From assembly GCA_038503075.1 (NCBI GenBank), contig JBCAML010000005.1, positions 1 to 64,000 on the forward strand: a stretch of 64,000 nt of DNA. The letters are read 5' to 3'. Within the stretch, counting starts at the first letter, position 1. Every line of letters starts with the position of its first letter. The translations under genes were made by a program, and so were the position numbers. Below, piece after piece: positions 10,201 through 22,695 of the stretch. Below the pieces are notes generated by a model that searched no databases, was not told the origin of the DNA, and saw nothing but the letters and a program-made list of their open reading frames with translations. The stretch is from Gyromitra esculenta. Its lineage: Eukaryota > Ascomycota > Pezizomycetes > Pezizales > Discinaceae.

Positions 10201-13200
10201 AGGCCCACATGAGAGAACGCTAGTTTTACTTGAAGAGGTAGCAGAGTTCTTCCTTCCTAGGCCAAACCTGGAGAGCATGGTATTCATTCCCTGGTTGTTG
10301 TCAGCCCTAAAATCTATCCGGCCATTCTGAAAGCGAATATCATCCTACGGGCCTAGTCCAGTTGGTTTCTTTATTCGCGAGAAAGTACGGTAATCTCCCA
10401 TATTCCCCAATGATAATACAAAGCTTGTCTAAACTATATATATGTAAGCACAATAAAATCGCTCTATTAGGATATGAAATTAGGGCAATTCTGCACCCTT
10501 ACAGAGCAGAAATCCTTAGAAAAAAGGCCTATTACACACAAAATAACCCCTGTCAATACCTGAAATATTATCCTTATAAGGCGGGTATCCTTAAAACCCG
10601 ATCCGAATCCTTATAAAGCGATTGTACTGTATTGTCTAATAAGAAAAAAACTGATTAGAACGTCTCTTGACTGAGAGGGGGCGACGGAAAATACCGAAAA
10701 ATGCCCGTAAGTAATAGGAAAACAAAAACCAGCTCCTCCAAATCATTCCATGATTATAACTTGGGTCTGAAATGCACATGATACTCCTGATGGTTTTTCC
10801 CTACTTCTCTATATCGAACCAGTAAACTCACACAAGGTAGCACTTATAGTACGCGTACGGGCACTTACCGTCTAGGGGTAACTTTCGCTAAACCTATCTA
10901 GAATAGTATATTTGGTGGTGGTGGAAGGAATATCTATGGGTAACCCAGACTTTGACTTCATTCGATTAAGGCAAAAAATAGGATGCAGGTAACTTTGTCA
11001 ACTAATAACTGACCCATGCAGGCCTAGGTGCGCCATCACCATATCAATTACGACTTTTCTGTTGTAACACATCACATCAGTGAAGCGGGAATCTTCAGCC
11101 GTAGAGATACGTAGAAAGCATATCTCGGAGCACCTAATATATAATACGTTGTTTGATAACCATCTATGTTATCGCGTATGGAGAGCCCTGGATACCGCAA
11201 GGCTTTTTGGAAGATATTTTTCTCTTGGTACCCATCAACCTAGCTAGAGACTGTCTAAGATAGAATCCGGGGTGAACATAAGTTTTTTTTCGCGCAGAAA
11301 AACCAAAACCTTGAGTGCATGTGGTGCCTATCGTTTTTCAGCACTGGAACTTGAACTCCACATCTTATTTTCGTGTGTGGATGTAATGGATATGTTTTTA
11401 TATTCATCTGCACCGTAATGCGGTTTGGTCGTATTTTTCTGCAGCCCCGGTGCCAGATCGCACTAACACAGACGAAAGGACCAGGTGGACCCGGTATCAT
11501 ATTATTAATATATGCCAACTTAATTCCAGAGAACCGCCGTATTCGCCGCAGCAATCCAGACTTAATACAGCATCCTCATCCCTTTTTTTCGTACTGTACT
11601 AGCTACATATCCATGCAGTGTTTTACTGAGTCTTCTTTCCAAGTTAATCAGGTAAGTTTTTCCGGCAGCTATTAGCAACAAGGTGTATTCCTCTTTGAAC
11701 ATCATTTGAAAGAAGGGCTCGAGCGTAAAATACCATACATCATGGATGAAATACGCGCTAGTATTGTCCTCCCTGTCAGCCCTTTGCGGCTCCCGCGCAA
11801 TGCCAGAGATATTCTGGACGCGTCTACCTACTCGCTATCACATTATATCGAGTAGTGGGCTAGATGCGCTGCAGCTCAAGCTTACTCCTCTCATGGATCT
11901 GCTGCAAGTGCTTCTAGGCTGCTTTAAACAAACACATCAGAGAGCCAGCCCCCAAAACGTCTTGGAGGGCTCGCGTTGGGCGGTGCTAGAAAAAGCAAAA
12001 GTCAAATTTCACGTAAAGTAATAGGCCGGAGCGGCGATATCATCGTGGGACAAAATTAGGATAAAAGGAAGTATGCTAAGGTTAAGTTAACACCTACGTT
12101 CTACTTGTACTTCAAGGGGCATCTAATCACTCCCAGGCACCTTCCCACACTTGCTAAACATCTTTAACTTTACTTCTCCCCACAGCGCTCCACCTTCAAG
12201 ACAAGTTAGAATATCGTAATGCCTATTACGGAGCAGTAGGGCCAAGAGGCAGTAGCCATATAGCGTAGAGGGCGATATAGCCTGTCATTCAGTACTATCA
12301 GCCGAATGATATTGCGGCATAACACACCCTCTTCAAAAAATAATACCTACCACACAGTCCTAGGAAGATTGGGGTTGGTAGCTTAGCGCCGAGCGATCAA
12401 TGATGAAGCCTTGAGTATGGACTTGTGGGATAGGCTAAGCTTACTATTTTTGAATACATCTGCTATCAGTATCGCAAGATACATTCCCAATCGTGAGTAG
12501 AATTCTCCCAACAGGACCACGAAAGATTTCATCCAGGCAAGTGGGTTGCCAGGGGATGTGGTCCGTCCCTAGTGCTCCAGTTCTCGCAGACCTTTCGAAT
12601 TCCCTGCATCGGTCTAGTGTTTTCGCGTCAGTAATTTTGTCATCACTCCATAAGTAAAACTACCGTTTCTCTGTCTGAGACCTCACCGCTGAGGGCGGCG
12701 CATTTATTTCGGGAACTCAAACTTCAGCCGGCTAGGAGCAAAACTCGTCCTTAGCAGAAAGCTGACTCCTTCTCTATTCGCCGGGGGTATAACGCCGCGG
12801 ACGGAGTGTATTTCGTCTAAATGGGGATTGCTTTTGTATGGAGCCATGCTATTCTACTAGCACGAGTTATTCATATGCCCTAAACCTACTTAAGGGCTAA
12901 GCACGAAATACCCTAGTCACATTCTTTTTCCACTGCTACCTTCTGGAGTTAACCAATACTCGTAGTCTCATCGTGTAATCGGAATCAGGTACTGGGACAG
13001 CCTCTGACGCAGGTTGTGGCCAACCGAAAGACTCAGAAAATCTTCTATAGCGATACTAAAAACCAACAGTAGTAACAGCATTGGATCTATCCTACGCTGT
13101 CCCTCCCCTTCTCCTCCATTTTTTCTGGCATGCTGTCATTTAGTTAATAAACACTCTTTGAACCCCAAGTTTGTGAGACAGTGGTGGTTCCTCAACCGTA

Positions 13201-14036
13201 TTCCGGTAACACTATGAGACTACGAGTACATGTATTCTAGATGCCTCCAGCTATTGAACTTAACGACTTTACAAATAAGATTTAGGACTCTTTCCCCAAA
13301 ACACAAGAAATGAGGGGCTGAGCCCAACTGAGCAAGCGAATGGGTAAAAAAAACCTACAGTCACATTCGCTCAGCGAAGATACTTCAGGTCGCTCATGGG
13401 CTCAGCGAATCTCCGGTACATATCGTGTGACTGAGCTGTCTCTCGCCTGCAATATGACCAACCATTCCGCTTGTCCCGTGCTATGCCTACGAACCTTTCA
13501 CCACATTCGAGCCTCTCCACCATTTCCTTAATAGCCCTCTCCCACTCAAGGCCTCTAGCAATAACTATAGAACGCCATAAAGCAACGACTCTCTAGAGTA
13601 GAGTTCTCGATCCTATGGTTTTATAGCTCTGAGGTCATATCTAACGCTCTAGGAAGCTAACAGCGAGTTTCTGATAGAATATATTCCTACCGCATTAAAT
13701 GGAGGGGGTATATTTTAGAAACGCATCGCGATTCTTTGTTTGTGCGTTTTGAGTTCGGTTTTGTGCCTCTGTTGTCTGGGTGTTCCTGTCCGTGAGGGAT
13801 ATGTAGCTGCCGTCGTGTGTACATACGCATGTATCTCTCAGTGTAGGAGTTGCCAAGGTCCCTACCTGAACCAGGTTACGGAGGTTGGCATAGGGCTAGG
13901 GTTAAGTCTTCATGCAGTGTGACCTGCAGCCCTATGGATACGAGCGACTCGCGAATGAGATGTCGAGAATTATTTATATGTGAACGATGAGCTCTATCTG
14001 GCCCCTTAAAAACACACACCAACTGGTATACTCGCG
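7251..14036. other. gene-poor subtelomere, about 6.8 kb
   Basis: No recognisable gene, RNA gene or large mobile element is seen on either strand. Frames of 60-100 codons occur (for example 9633-9908, 10103-10330, 11746-12021) but they overlap antisense frames of similar length and have no family features. A small inverted-repeat element sits at 9838-9901. Bases 8331-8346 contain a C run followed by CGGTTTAGG, resembling the sequence just inside the telomere. Confidence 0.5.
9838..9901. repeat. short inverted-repeat element (relative near 59790-59848)
   Basis: TAATGTGGGTAA on the left and TAACCCACAACATTA on the right form imperfect inverted ends of a roughly 65-bp unit. The same arrangement, with TGGGTAAA, GCAACC, CAACAC and TAACCCACAA in the same order, occurs in reverse complement at 59790-59848. 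This suggests a tiny non-autonomous element. Confidence 0.45.
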
Positions 14037-15335
14037 ATGCTTTCGCCAACAACTGCCTATTTTTTGCTTCCAGGGCTCCAGATTTTAGCATTATGGGCCC
14101 CTCCATTTCGTGGCCGAGCTTTGATATTTATTCCTGCAATCATAGCCAGTGCACTCGTCTTGCATTCCGATCGAGTGAGTGACGATCCCCAGATCGCGTA
14201 TGCCTTTGGCATGGCGTGGCCCAGCTATCTGGCGACAATTGACCGACTGCTCTTCACAACGCCTGAGCTATCTTTTTGGCGAAACCGCGATAAAAAGGGG
14301 GACGCTCTGCACTATGGTTTTGGGCTCGAGAAACTCAAGTGGAGCACGGAGCAAACGTTCAACCCCCGAGGCATACATTGGAATTATGAGGTGAAGGGGA
14401 TCACCAGCATCGAAGGGAAGCCAGAATTCCGTTCACGCATGGCATTCGTATACGGCAAAACCGTACTATTCCTCAAACTATGTCTTGGCTACGACATATT
14501 ACACACGTATCTTGTATCGCAGCACCGTGAGGCAGGATCGATTAACGGAGAGTACACCCTCCTGAGAGACCGCCCGTTCGTGTGGAGTTTTGCTACAACC
14601 GCTGCTGCAGCGTACGTGATGTTTTGCGGTATGCAGTTGAACCACCTCATAACATCAATCACGTTCGTTGGATTAGGTTTAAGCCAGCCAGAGGTGAGAA
14701 GCATCCTTATATTCGATATCATTGACAATACCTATTTACATGCTACGGGCTTAGGACTGGCCGCCGTTGTTCGGTGATGTCTGGGAAGCTTTCACGGTGA
14801 GGCGAGTTTGGAGTGGTTTTTGGCATAAGCTTATCCGTCGGGTACCGATCACCCATAATTTAACCCCCCCAAGGAAGAAATCAGTTGTTGACGAAGTTGT
14901 CTATAGACATTAAGCGCCTACTCCAAGTTTATTGTGCGGACATTGATGATAAAGAACGCAGCTGTTGGCACAGCATTGCATATGTTCATTGTCTTCTTCA
15001 TATCGGGAGTCTTCCATGCACTTCCACTCCGCGTCATGCTCGGCGACGAGCATCGGCTTCCCCTAGGGACGGTGTTTTTCTTTTCTTCGCAAGCGTTGGC
15101 AATTTTATTTGAGGAGGCAGTGATTGGGTTTTATAGGCGGGTAGCAGGTGGAAGCATAGAGCCGCGCTCCTGGCACCGCTGTGTTGGATTTATGTGGGTG
15201 GTTGCTTGGCTCTGTTGGACTTTACCTTTCTTTCTGGATGATATGTTTGCATCAGGGATGATGGATGCCTCTACAATACCCTTTTCTGTTGCAAGAGCAG
15301 TAGCCGGAAGCTTCGGGTGGCCATTGCAAGGATAA
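14037..15335 (+). CDS. wax-synthase-type MBOAT acyltransferase (frame break or 44-nt intron)
   Basis: A membrane-bound O-acyltransferase of the fungal wax synthase family, which acylates lipid or terpenoid alcohols in the ER membrane; substrate unknown. Exon 1 (14037-14693) has hydrophobic segments and the family signature RGIHWNYEVKG. A 61-bp intron (14694-14754) leads to DWPPLFGDVWEAFTVRR and a FWHKLIRR segment, the classical family block. The frame is then lost near 14908-14927 and resumes with FIVFFISGVFHALPL, containing the conserved catalytic His. A 44-nt GT-AG intron (14884-14927) with a poor donor would keep it open (397 aa); otherwise one base is missing near 14911 and this is a young pseudogene. 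No biosynthetic cluster genes flank it. Confidence 0.75.
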
Positions 15336-16126
15336 ATCTACTACAAATTGGTTACGCTTCGGTACCCGCAATATAACTCGCATCCAAGCCCAAGCCGTAA
15401 AAACTAGTGAGACTTCTGCAAAAACATGCCCATTCCCAGTTCCGCTCCTGGGGGATTGTGGCCAGTGTTTATTTCGAAGTGATTGACTCTAGTTACAACT
15501 CGAAACCGGACGGCCTAGCTACTTGGCAAAACTACCAAGTTTGGAACTGGTTCAGTTGAGCCGGCTCAGAGGGCTGTAAAATCTCCGGAGACACAGTGCG
15601 ACAGATGGAATCACCACTTATCCATATGTCTATCTGTCTGTCAGAAACTGTACGTAGTCACGACTCTCTGATATTATTCTACTAAAGAAATCTAAGCAAA
15701 GTAGTTAAAGATACCGCCGGTGCAAGCAGTGAAGGGACTTCTTTAGCCAACTCCGGTACGATCCGCATTAGTGAGCCAGGTTTGCATGACTGCGACTATT
15801 GGAATATAAACCCTCCACTTCTATATTAATTACATCCTCGCGGAATATTCGTCAACTATAAACTGTAGCTAGTTCAGAGGCCTACGGCGTAGCAACTTAA
15901 ATGCTCCTACAGCTGGCTGCGCCTTGCACCATACTATGTTACGCCATATCGATATATTGTCTCTTCATAATATACCTATATCACTAGCTAAGCCCTTAGA
16001 TGTTTGAGGGCAGCTAGAACCTCGTTTCCTTCAATTTACCTCCCCCCCGTTAAATAGCGTAAAATATCTCCAATTGCATCCTCTCAACATTGTTTACCCA
16101 CCCAGGGTACTGCTCAAAACAGAAAA
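15336..16126. other. spacer, nothing recognised
   Basis: About 790 bp between the acyltransferase and a convergent unknown gene. It is AT-rich with stops in all frames and no paired repeats that I could see. Confidence 0.5.
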
Positions 16127-17017
16127 TTAGGCCGTATCGGGAAAGGCAGAACCCACGGGAAGGCTTACCATGGCTCTAGCAACAACGCTGAGTCTATCAC
16201 CTGATTTCAAGGTCCTGACCAAGTCGCCACCCCTCCCAGCCCCCATTATATCGGCAGCCTGGTATTCTAATTCATCTTCATCGTCGTCGGCCCAACTCCA
16301 GCTGATTTCATGTTTCTTCAGTGCCCTATCCGCGTGCACATTCCTCTGAATATGCCATGTCTTTTTTTCCATGACTACGTCTTCCAGCCCATCTTCGCCC
16401 TTTGTGACTTGCGGGATGCTTATCGTTTTCCAGGCCAGCTCCTCGTTTAAGAACTGTAGTTCCTGGAGCTTCGATTCCTCGGTTATGTTGATCGGGCTCG
16501 GAAGTGGTGTGGCATTTTGAACCGCTGCTATGGACATTGGACGCTCGGAGAAAGTCTCAAACCATGTATGCGAGCCGTCATAAGTACCTATATAGTCGTA
16601 TATTGTTAGTGATCAACACGCTCTCCTAATTGTAGGGGTCAAGGAAGTGGGTATACCGCAGCCTTCATTAGAGCTCCACCCCTGATCATGACTCCAGATT
16701 CTGAAGATAACCTTCCTCGCTGGGTGGAGTGTCCTTGCTTCTACTTTACCTATCACCATTTGCTGTTCACTCATACCCTCTCCCGAGCTCTCCGGTATGA
16801 ATTGGCCAGGTAGGGGCTGTGTTCGGAGGTACAAGAACTTGCTATTGCGGCCGACAGCTATACTATTCTCGACTTCGGTCACGAGCCTCGGCCAATATTC
16901 GGCAAAATCGATGATGAAGTCGATCAGTTCGGCTGGTAGGCCTTTTTTCCAGAGAACTGACTTGACATCGGAAACATCGTCGACACCTGGGATAAAGTTG
17001 TGAATGTTTTCGCTCAT
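16127..17017 (-). CDS. conserved fungal hypothetical protein, 273 aa
   Basis: Two exons, 16657-17017 and 16127-16587, are joined by a 69-bp GT-AG intron (16588-16656) that splices a Gly codon in frame (CG/TYDGSHTWFE). The N-terminal third has a short motif of the type LPAELIDFIIDFAEYWPRL, like the end of an F-box or similar helical adaptor. The centre carries KVIFRIWSHDQGWSSN followed by GTYDGSHTWFE. The C-terminal half has WHIQRNVHA, then HEISWSWADDDEDE and LVRTLKSGDRLSVVARAMVSLP. I recognise this as a layout repeated in many ascomycete proteins of unknown function. No signal peptide or membrane segment. Start ATG at 17015-17017 is the first in frame. Function unknown. Confidence 0.8.
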
Positions 17018-17193
17018 GTTGGTGTTATTCGTGGCGCTGCTCCCGGAGCTGTTTCAGTTGAGCTTGAGGTCGTGTTTGGAGTATCTCGATTATTTACGAG
17101 GTCTAGACGGCGAAGGAGCCAGGATATCTTAGGGGTTTGCGAAGCTAGAGCATGCAAGGGTGTAAACTTGAATCCGAACAGGAAGAAGAGTTA

Positions 17194-17343
17194 GAGTCGC
17201 TCCTGGGTGTATGACGAAACTGGGGGTGTGACGAGTTTCCTGAAAAGTCGGGAATTAAGATCAGTGGGATCAAAGTTCTTCCCTTTTCGAGTTATTAGGA
17301 GAATCCTATTTACTCTCCATAGACACTACCAGCTTTTTCGTGA
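17194..17343 (+). mobile_element. MITE family A, 3'-truncated copy
   Basis: Begins GAGTCGCTCCTGGGTGTATG directly after a TA and matches 26419-26568 for about 150 bp, most differences being C/T or G/A. The right inverted repeat is missing after TTTTTCGTG. Confidence 0.85.
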
Positions 17344-17463
17344 GGAGGGGTGCGTAGATGAGGTGGATCACCGTTGTTGTTGCAGCTGCTGTTTATCTTG
17401 GCTGCGGATGACGTTGCTTGACGGCCAGGTCAGGATGTGATTTATCATACAGCACTCGCGAGT

Positions 17464-17592
17464 ACTCGTGGTCCAGGGTATGGACCTGAGAACACGGATG
17501 GTGAATTTGTATGGCGAAATATCCGTGCACAACTCCATAGCATACAAAGCCACACACCCCATGTTTTCAGGTTCTTACCCTGGATCACGAGT
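17464..17592. mobile_element. MITE family B, 129-bp copy
   Basis: ACTCGTGGTCCAGGGTATGG at the left and CCTGGATCACGAGT at the right are inverted ends. The interior (GGATGGTGAATTTGTATGGC) is nearly identical to 22536-22668. There is no coding capacity. Confidence 0.85.
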
Positions 17593-17800
17593 GCCCCAGA
17601 GTCTAGCGAGCCAGTAGAACTTACTGTGTCTATATATGGTGTAGCCGATTTGTATTACCCATAGCTGGTACCTGATAGTACATACACGTAGCTATTAGAG
17701 GGCCTCAACACGTATATCTCTTCTCTAGAATACAGGTTTCACGCTACATATCTGTGGTGGGTTGCAGGTGCAGCTACATGTAGTTATGATAAACCAGCTA

Positions 17801-18005
17801 GTCGCTCCTGGTGAAACTGAGGGTTTGACGAATCCCACCCAAAATCAACGAAACGTGATGAGAAAAGCCGATAGCACCATGGAAAGTAAACACAATTCTC
17901 CTGAAAGCTTGAAAAAGGAAAAACTTCGACCCTATCTATTTGAACTTTTAACTCTTTGGGAAATTCGCTACAGCCCCAGTCTCGTCATGCGCCCAGGGAC
18001 GACTC
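17801..18005 (-). mobile_element. MITE family A, inverted diverged copy
   Basis: Reads as the reverse complement of 26419-26644: GTCGCTCCTGG at the left, AAAATCAACG inside, and GGGACGACTC at the right, flanked by TA at 17799-17800 and 18006-18007. It is older than the other copies, with several small deletions. Confidence 0.75.
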
Positions 18006-18696
18006 TATTAGCCGCCTTTCCAGCTTTGTAACAAGATACTGAGCGTCTTGGCGTCCACCACCCTTGCAATTGCCCTTCACAGCATATCACTCTAGCTTCG
18101 ATCTTGGTACATCAAATCAGCAAACAATATCCCATTGTGATATCCTGATATACAGAATGCATGTAAACGCATGTGTCGATACTAAATCCATTCTCTACCA
18201 AACTTGACTGGTACTAGCACCGGTTTCTGAATTTGAAAACTTCCATTTCTGATAATTATAGACATTATAAACTACTTGACTTGTACAATATCCTACATAC
18301 AGCGCCCCACACCTAAATTCCAAGTCTCTTAACACATAGATAAATGACTCTAAGAATGTACGAAACCTTCATCTTGCAGTGGTTCTAAAATGCGCAAAGA
18401 CAAATTAAATAGAGACAAATGAAAGAAGAGTACCCCAGTTTAACCAAACACCGACACGCCAAAGTATACGCCGAAAGAGCAGATGAGCAGACAAATAGAA
18501 AACAAATGACAAAGTACAAGCAGATTTTTGGGGAATACTGTGCTAAAATAGATTAAACCTACCGTGTTTGGTGTAGTGTAAAGTGGACTGGTGGTGGTGG
18601 GATTGACATATGGTGGGGGAGAAGTTCCGTACATTGTTGGACATTTGAGATTGAGTCGATGGTGGGAGCTGTTAGAAGGTCTGTGGGAGAAGGATC
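18006..18696. other. spacer downstream of membrane-protein gene
   Basis: No gene seen. This is the 3' flank of the minus-strand membrane-protein gene, AT-rich with no visible paired repeat. Confidence 0.5.
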
Positions 18697-21323
18697 CTAT
18701 TGTTCAGGAGTTACGTTAGCAGGTGAGATTTTTTGGCTTGATGGCACCAAGGTCAGATATGGGGTGGGGGGTAGTGTTACAACTCCATAGCCATCTCGGT
18801 TGATAAATATAGACTCTGCTCCCGTGTGGCTGGTTACAAGTACGAATCCATCCAGAACCCTATTCTCCCCATATATCACTGTGGCCCAGCCCAGCCTATC
18901 ACCTTGCCACGCGAACCGGCCCGCTGGCTCTGGATCGGGACGATCTGACCATGTCATCTCAAATTTTTCCGGAAGATTTCCGTCTTTATCATGCGGCATA
19001 CGTATGTGGACGTAAAGTTTCCGGTGAGAAGCATCGATGTTCGTGGGACTATATTTCATGACTAGATGGCCATCCTCTAGTCGCATGTGGGCACCTAATG
19101 CTTCGGGTCCCAAAAATAGCTTCTTAGCTGTTCAAGCGTTAGCGAGAGTTCAGAGAGTGTGATATGTATAGCGAATATGACGAAAGAAGTATCCTTACTT
19201 GATGCTGCGACATATTGACGATAAGGCAATCGCGGATCTACCATAGAGGCGCGAAGCATGAATCGATCGCTCTCTGGCCGTGGCAGTTCCTCGAGCCCAT
19301 GGATAAAACGCGAACATCTCCGCCTGATATCGCGTTGATACCACCAAGCAACCAGACAGATAGTTGCCACAAGCCCCAGACCAACAATCCCCGTCCTCGT
19401 CCACCAAGTGCTAGCCATGTGTCGATTCAGCGCGGTATCAGTAGCGAATTCGAGCATGTACGAACCATTTCGATGTATAAAGGATCTGATTCCAGCTTTA
19501 CACCAACAGTTGCGGTATATACCTGTGATTTGCAGAATCGTGCCTCCGATGGCGGTGAAAAGAGATACGATGAGTGCCATCATCGCAAAAACAAGTCCGA
19601 TTGATAGAATAAGACGACTGTTAACCTTCTCGATAACAATAACAAACGTTATGAGAATCATTTGTGACAACCAATAGAGGAGAACCATGAAAGACCGGCA
19701 TCCAATTCCGATCTCTGGAGTGAAATATGCTACCAAAAAGGCCAGCCAGCAAGGTACAGAGATCAAAAGGGCAGAAAAAAGCCACATGTAGCAGATCCAA
19801 TCATTGATTGAAATCCTCTCCTCACACCTGTGGCTTTTAGCCCACTGATATGCGCTGAGGCCTCGATTCCAGATCGAAACTGGTTTGTAGTGGGAGTGAA
19901 CCACGAACCCCAGCCCTGTGCTTTTGTTCGAAGGGAGAGGTTTATTCGTCACGATACCTTCAATCGTGGCTGGGTTGTTGCATCCCAACAAGCACTAAAC
20001 GCAGAATGCATGATTAGCCCAGAGTCCGAGAAGGTTTCAAATGACATCTTTCTAACCCACCCCGCAGATAATTGCTACCAGGACGAAGATTGAATACCAA
20101 AGCCCGAGTGCGAGAGCATGGGAGGTGTCATTATCTCCGAGATTTTTTTTGGCGTCCAGAAGTGCGTATGCGTAGGCACCGATATAGAAAGTCACGGGAG
20201 CACCAACTGCAGTCCCAAAGGCTGCTTGTGACTCGAGTAGGGAGCGTAGTCGTGCCTTTGCCTCTCCCGCCGATGAGTTCACGATGAAGTTCTCAGAATC
20301 AACAACGGGATCTCCTGCCACACCACTGAGGTTCCCGAGCAAGAGCGTAGTCAGGATCTTTCGCTTCTTTATTTCATTCGCGACAGTCCCTCGAGTGCGC
20401 GGGTCGGCCACTAGTATCTGCAGCTTATTGAGTAAACGGTGGTCCAGGAGCAATTCACGTATGCCCCCAACCAGCATGGGGCCGGCGCACACGAATATAA
20501 TTGTGACCCACAGCATCGTCTCGATCGCAGTGATCAACACGGCCGACAACAAACGCACAACCATAAAGAACGTTCTTATCACAAATGAAATCGTTCGTTG
20601 AAAATGGTTACCAGCTCTTAACTCGGATTCGAACACAGCCGTGACCGCCAAAAACTCTGCAGTGATGAAAATTGGTTTTATCAAGTATGAGGCCGTTCGC
20701 TGCCATAAATTGCCTCCGCGCAGTCGAGATTTATATATTTCATCAGGCAGCGTGAGTTCCCAGCTACGAGGAATTGACATACTAAAAACGAGGCCTGGCA
20801 GCAAAAACCCCACCAGGGGCCCCGCCCATTGATTCAACTCTCCAAAGTGGTAAATCTCGTAACTGTTGCATTCGGGTGTTCTCTTACACCATCCAAAGGT
20901 TGCCCCGATAGAAGGCGCTGATGGTGATGGGCCTGCCCCATCGTTATTGTAATTTGCCCCGCAGCGAAAATCAAGGAACTCCGTCCGAGCTCGATTTGGA
21001 GTCTTCGTCCATTCGCTGACCCTTAAATTCCAGGCTTTGTTCTCAGGGGTATCAGGACGCAGAGCTGGGATGGACTGGTTGTTCCCGATTTCAGCATTCC
21101 ATTCTCTATAATTCAAACCAAAATCATCACTATCGTTGCTCTCAGCGATGGCTCTTTGGCAGCATATGGTGGAATTGATGTGATGGTTAGAGCCAGCCGA
21201 TGTTCTTGGTAAGAGCGAGAGGCAAACGAGCACTGCCGATAACCCCCAGACGATTCGTCGCGATCGAAGACCCATTCTCAGGGGTTCGGACGGGGGTTCA
21301 AGTGAGATTTTCTCGATGCGCAA
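18697..21323 (-). CDS. multi-pass membrane protein with Cys-containing ectodomain, 829 aa
   Basis: Three exons (20061-21323, 19199-19994, 18697-19127) are joined by 66-bp and 71-bp GT-AG introns, the second with CGCTAACGC ahead of its acceptor. The 2,490-nt frame is continuous. Residues about 17-43 look like a signal peptide or first membrane segment. A luminal or outside domain of about 130 residues follows, with several Cys, including FRCGAN and FGWCKR. Then come at least six hydrophobic segments, a CGCLLGCNNPATIEGIV segment across the exon 1/2 join, and a 150-residue soluble tail (KKLFLGPEALGAHMRLEDG). The WYSIFVLVAIICG to NNPATIEGIV block recurs in many ascomycete membrane proteins I cannot name. 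An alternative start at residue 17 is equally good. Function unknown. Confidence 0.8.
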
Positions 21324-22229
21324 GGGCGAACTGTGAATATTAAGCGATTAGAACAGTAGAAACAGGAAGCTAGAAGAGCTCTAGGAATGAAAACCTTACT
21401 GTTCTGGATATACTGATATTGCCTGCGTTTATATTGAGTCGATCGATCATAAATCTTTGGTAGATTGGTTTTTCCCTTTCCGTACAAGCAAAGATGCCTC
21501 CGCCGAAGGGGTGGAAGGCATGCCTATGTATATATCGCTGACATCAACAAGGCTGAGAGCAAACTCGATGCTCTGACAGGAATAATTTGGTGCGCAAACC
21601 ATCATTGCTCACATTTGTGTAGCCAATTATTGTGGCTATGTGCTAACGAAGCGAGAACTGAACACGTCTCGACCAATTGCCATTGCTGAAGCTTGTCAGA
21701 AGAGAGGAATTTGTCAGAAGAGAAGAATTGCCGCGTAACGACCAACACCCCGCCTTTTCCAAGAGTGGCGCTGTCATAGGGGCGTTAATTGCAGTGTGGG
21801 CAGTTGCAATCCTTATCTCTCAATGTCTAATGTTTCTGCTAAACGTTATGCGATATTCACATTAACCGTAGATTTGTTTACAGTATTCCACTGAGATTGT
21901 ACGACTCGATAGCAGATATCACACATACAGAGTTGGTAGATTGCGCAAGTAGCTCGGAAGCACAAGGTCAATTTATTTGCCTGTTTGTGTTCTAGGACCC
22001 CCGAGCCAGGCATTCAGACGCCCTTTTCCAATTGTGAGACACATGCGTTTCCAAAGAACCCATACTCCTGTATAAATATGTATGACTCCTAGGTTTTCAG
22101 ATAGCACGACTATCACTTATAGGCGCTTTAAGGTGTGATACAAAAAAGTAACTGATGATTACTTTTATACATTAGTAACAAAGGATACGCGCTGCGCGGG
22201 TTGAATAAACCCGCCTTGCTATATATTAT
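21324..22229. other. spacer upstream of membrane-protein gene
   Basis: The 5' flank of the 829-aa gene. A near-perfect tandem 18-mer, TTGTCAGAAGAGARGAAT, occurs twice at 21695-21730. A 62-codon frame around 21677-21865 has a hydrophobic stretch but no ATG, so I do not call it a gene. Confidence 0.4.
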
Positions 22230-22497
22230 ACAAGCCGAAAAACTTCAGTAAGCCTAACTAGGCTTATAGATAGCAACGGGCGCAACCCACCAAACTAGCC
22301 CACGGTTATCACGTAGATCAATCAATAGAGAATTTTTATTTACAGGATGAAGGTTCAAAAGAGCAAGAGTAACGAAGCTTCTCAACTTTTTGTTGTTTCA
22401 TTTTTTACTTTTCGTTGCCAATTTTGGCTCTGGGGGTTGGAGCTCGTTGCTACATGTGCTTAGGTTCACTGAAGAACCAGACTTTATTTTTTAGCTA
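22230..22497 (+). repeat. long direct repeat, copy 1
   Basis: Contains AGCCTAACTAGGCTTATAGA, then AGCCCACGGTTATCACGTAG and a stretch to about 22497 that recurs at 22994-23046 and 23379-23575. Differences between copies are mostly C/T and G/A, as expected for repeat-induced point mutation. Confidence 0.8.
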
Positions 22498-22535
22498 GCA
22501 CACGTATCTATAGCTATGATATAATCGTCGAAAAC

Positions 22536-22668
22536 ACTCGTGGTCCAGGGTAAGAACCTGAAAACACGGATGGTGAATTTGTATGGCGAAATATCCGTGC
22601 ACTAACCACACCGCAACATACAAAGCCACACCCCCCATGTTTTCAGGTTCTTACCCTGGACCACGAGT
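22536..22668. mobile_element. MITE family B, 133 bp, perfect 31-bp inverted ends
   Basis: The ends are exact reverse complements over 31 bp (starting ACTCGTGGTCCAGGGTAAGA). The interior matches 17464-17592. The perfect ends suggest this is the younger copy. The flanking dinucleotides are CA and TA, so a TA duplication is possible only if one side mutated. Confidence 0.9.
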
Positions 22669-22695
22669 ATTAGGGAAGGTGAACAGAAGTCAGTA

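Noticed and set aside
21677..21865. Small membrane protein with one hydrophobic segment
   Set aside because: No ATG start, and the N-terminus is made by a short tandem 18-mer.
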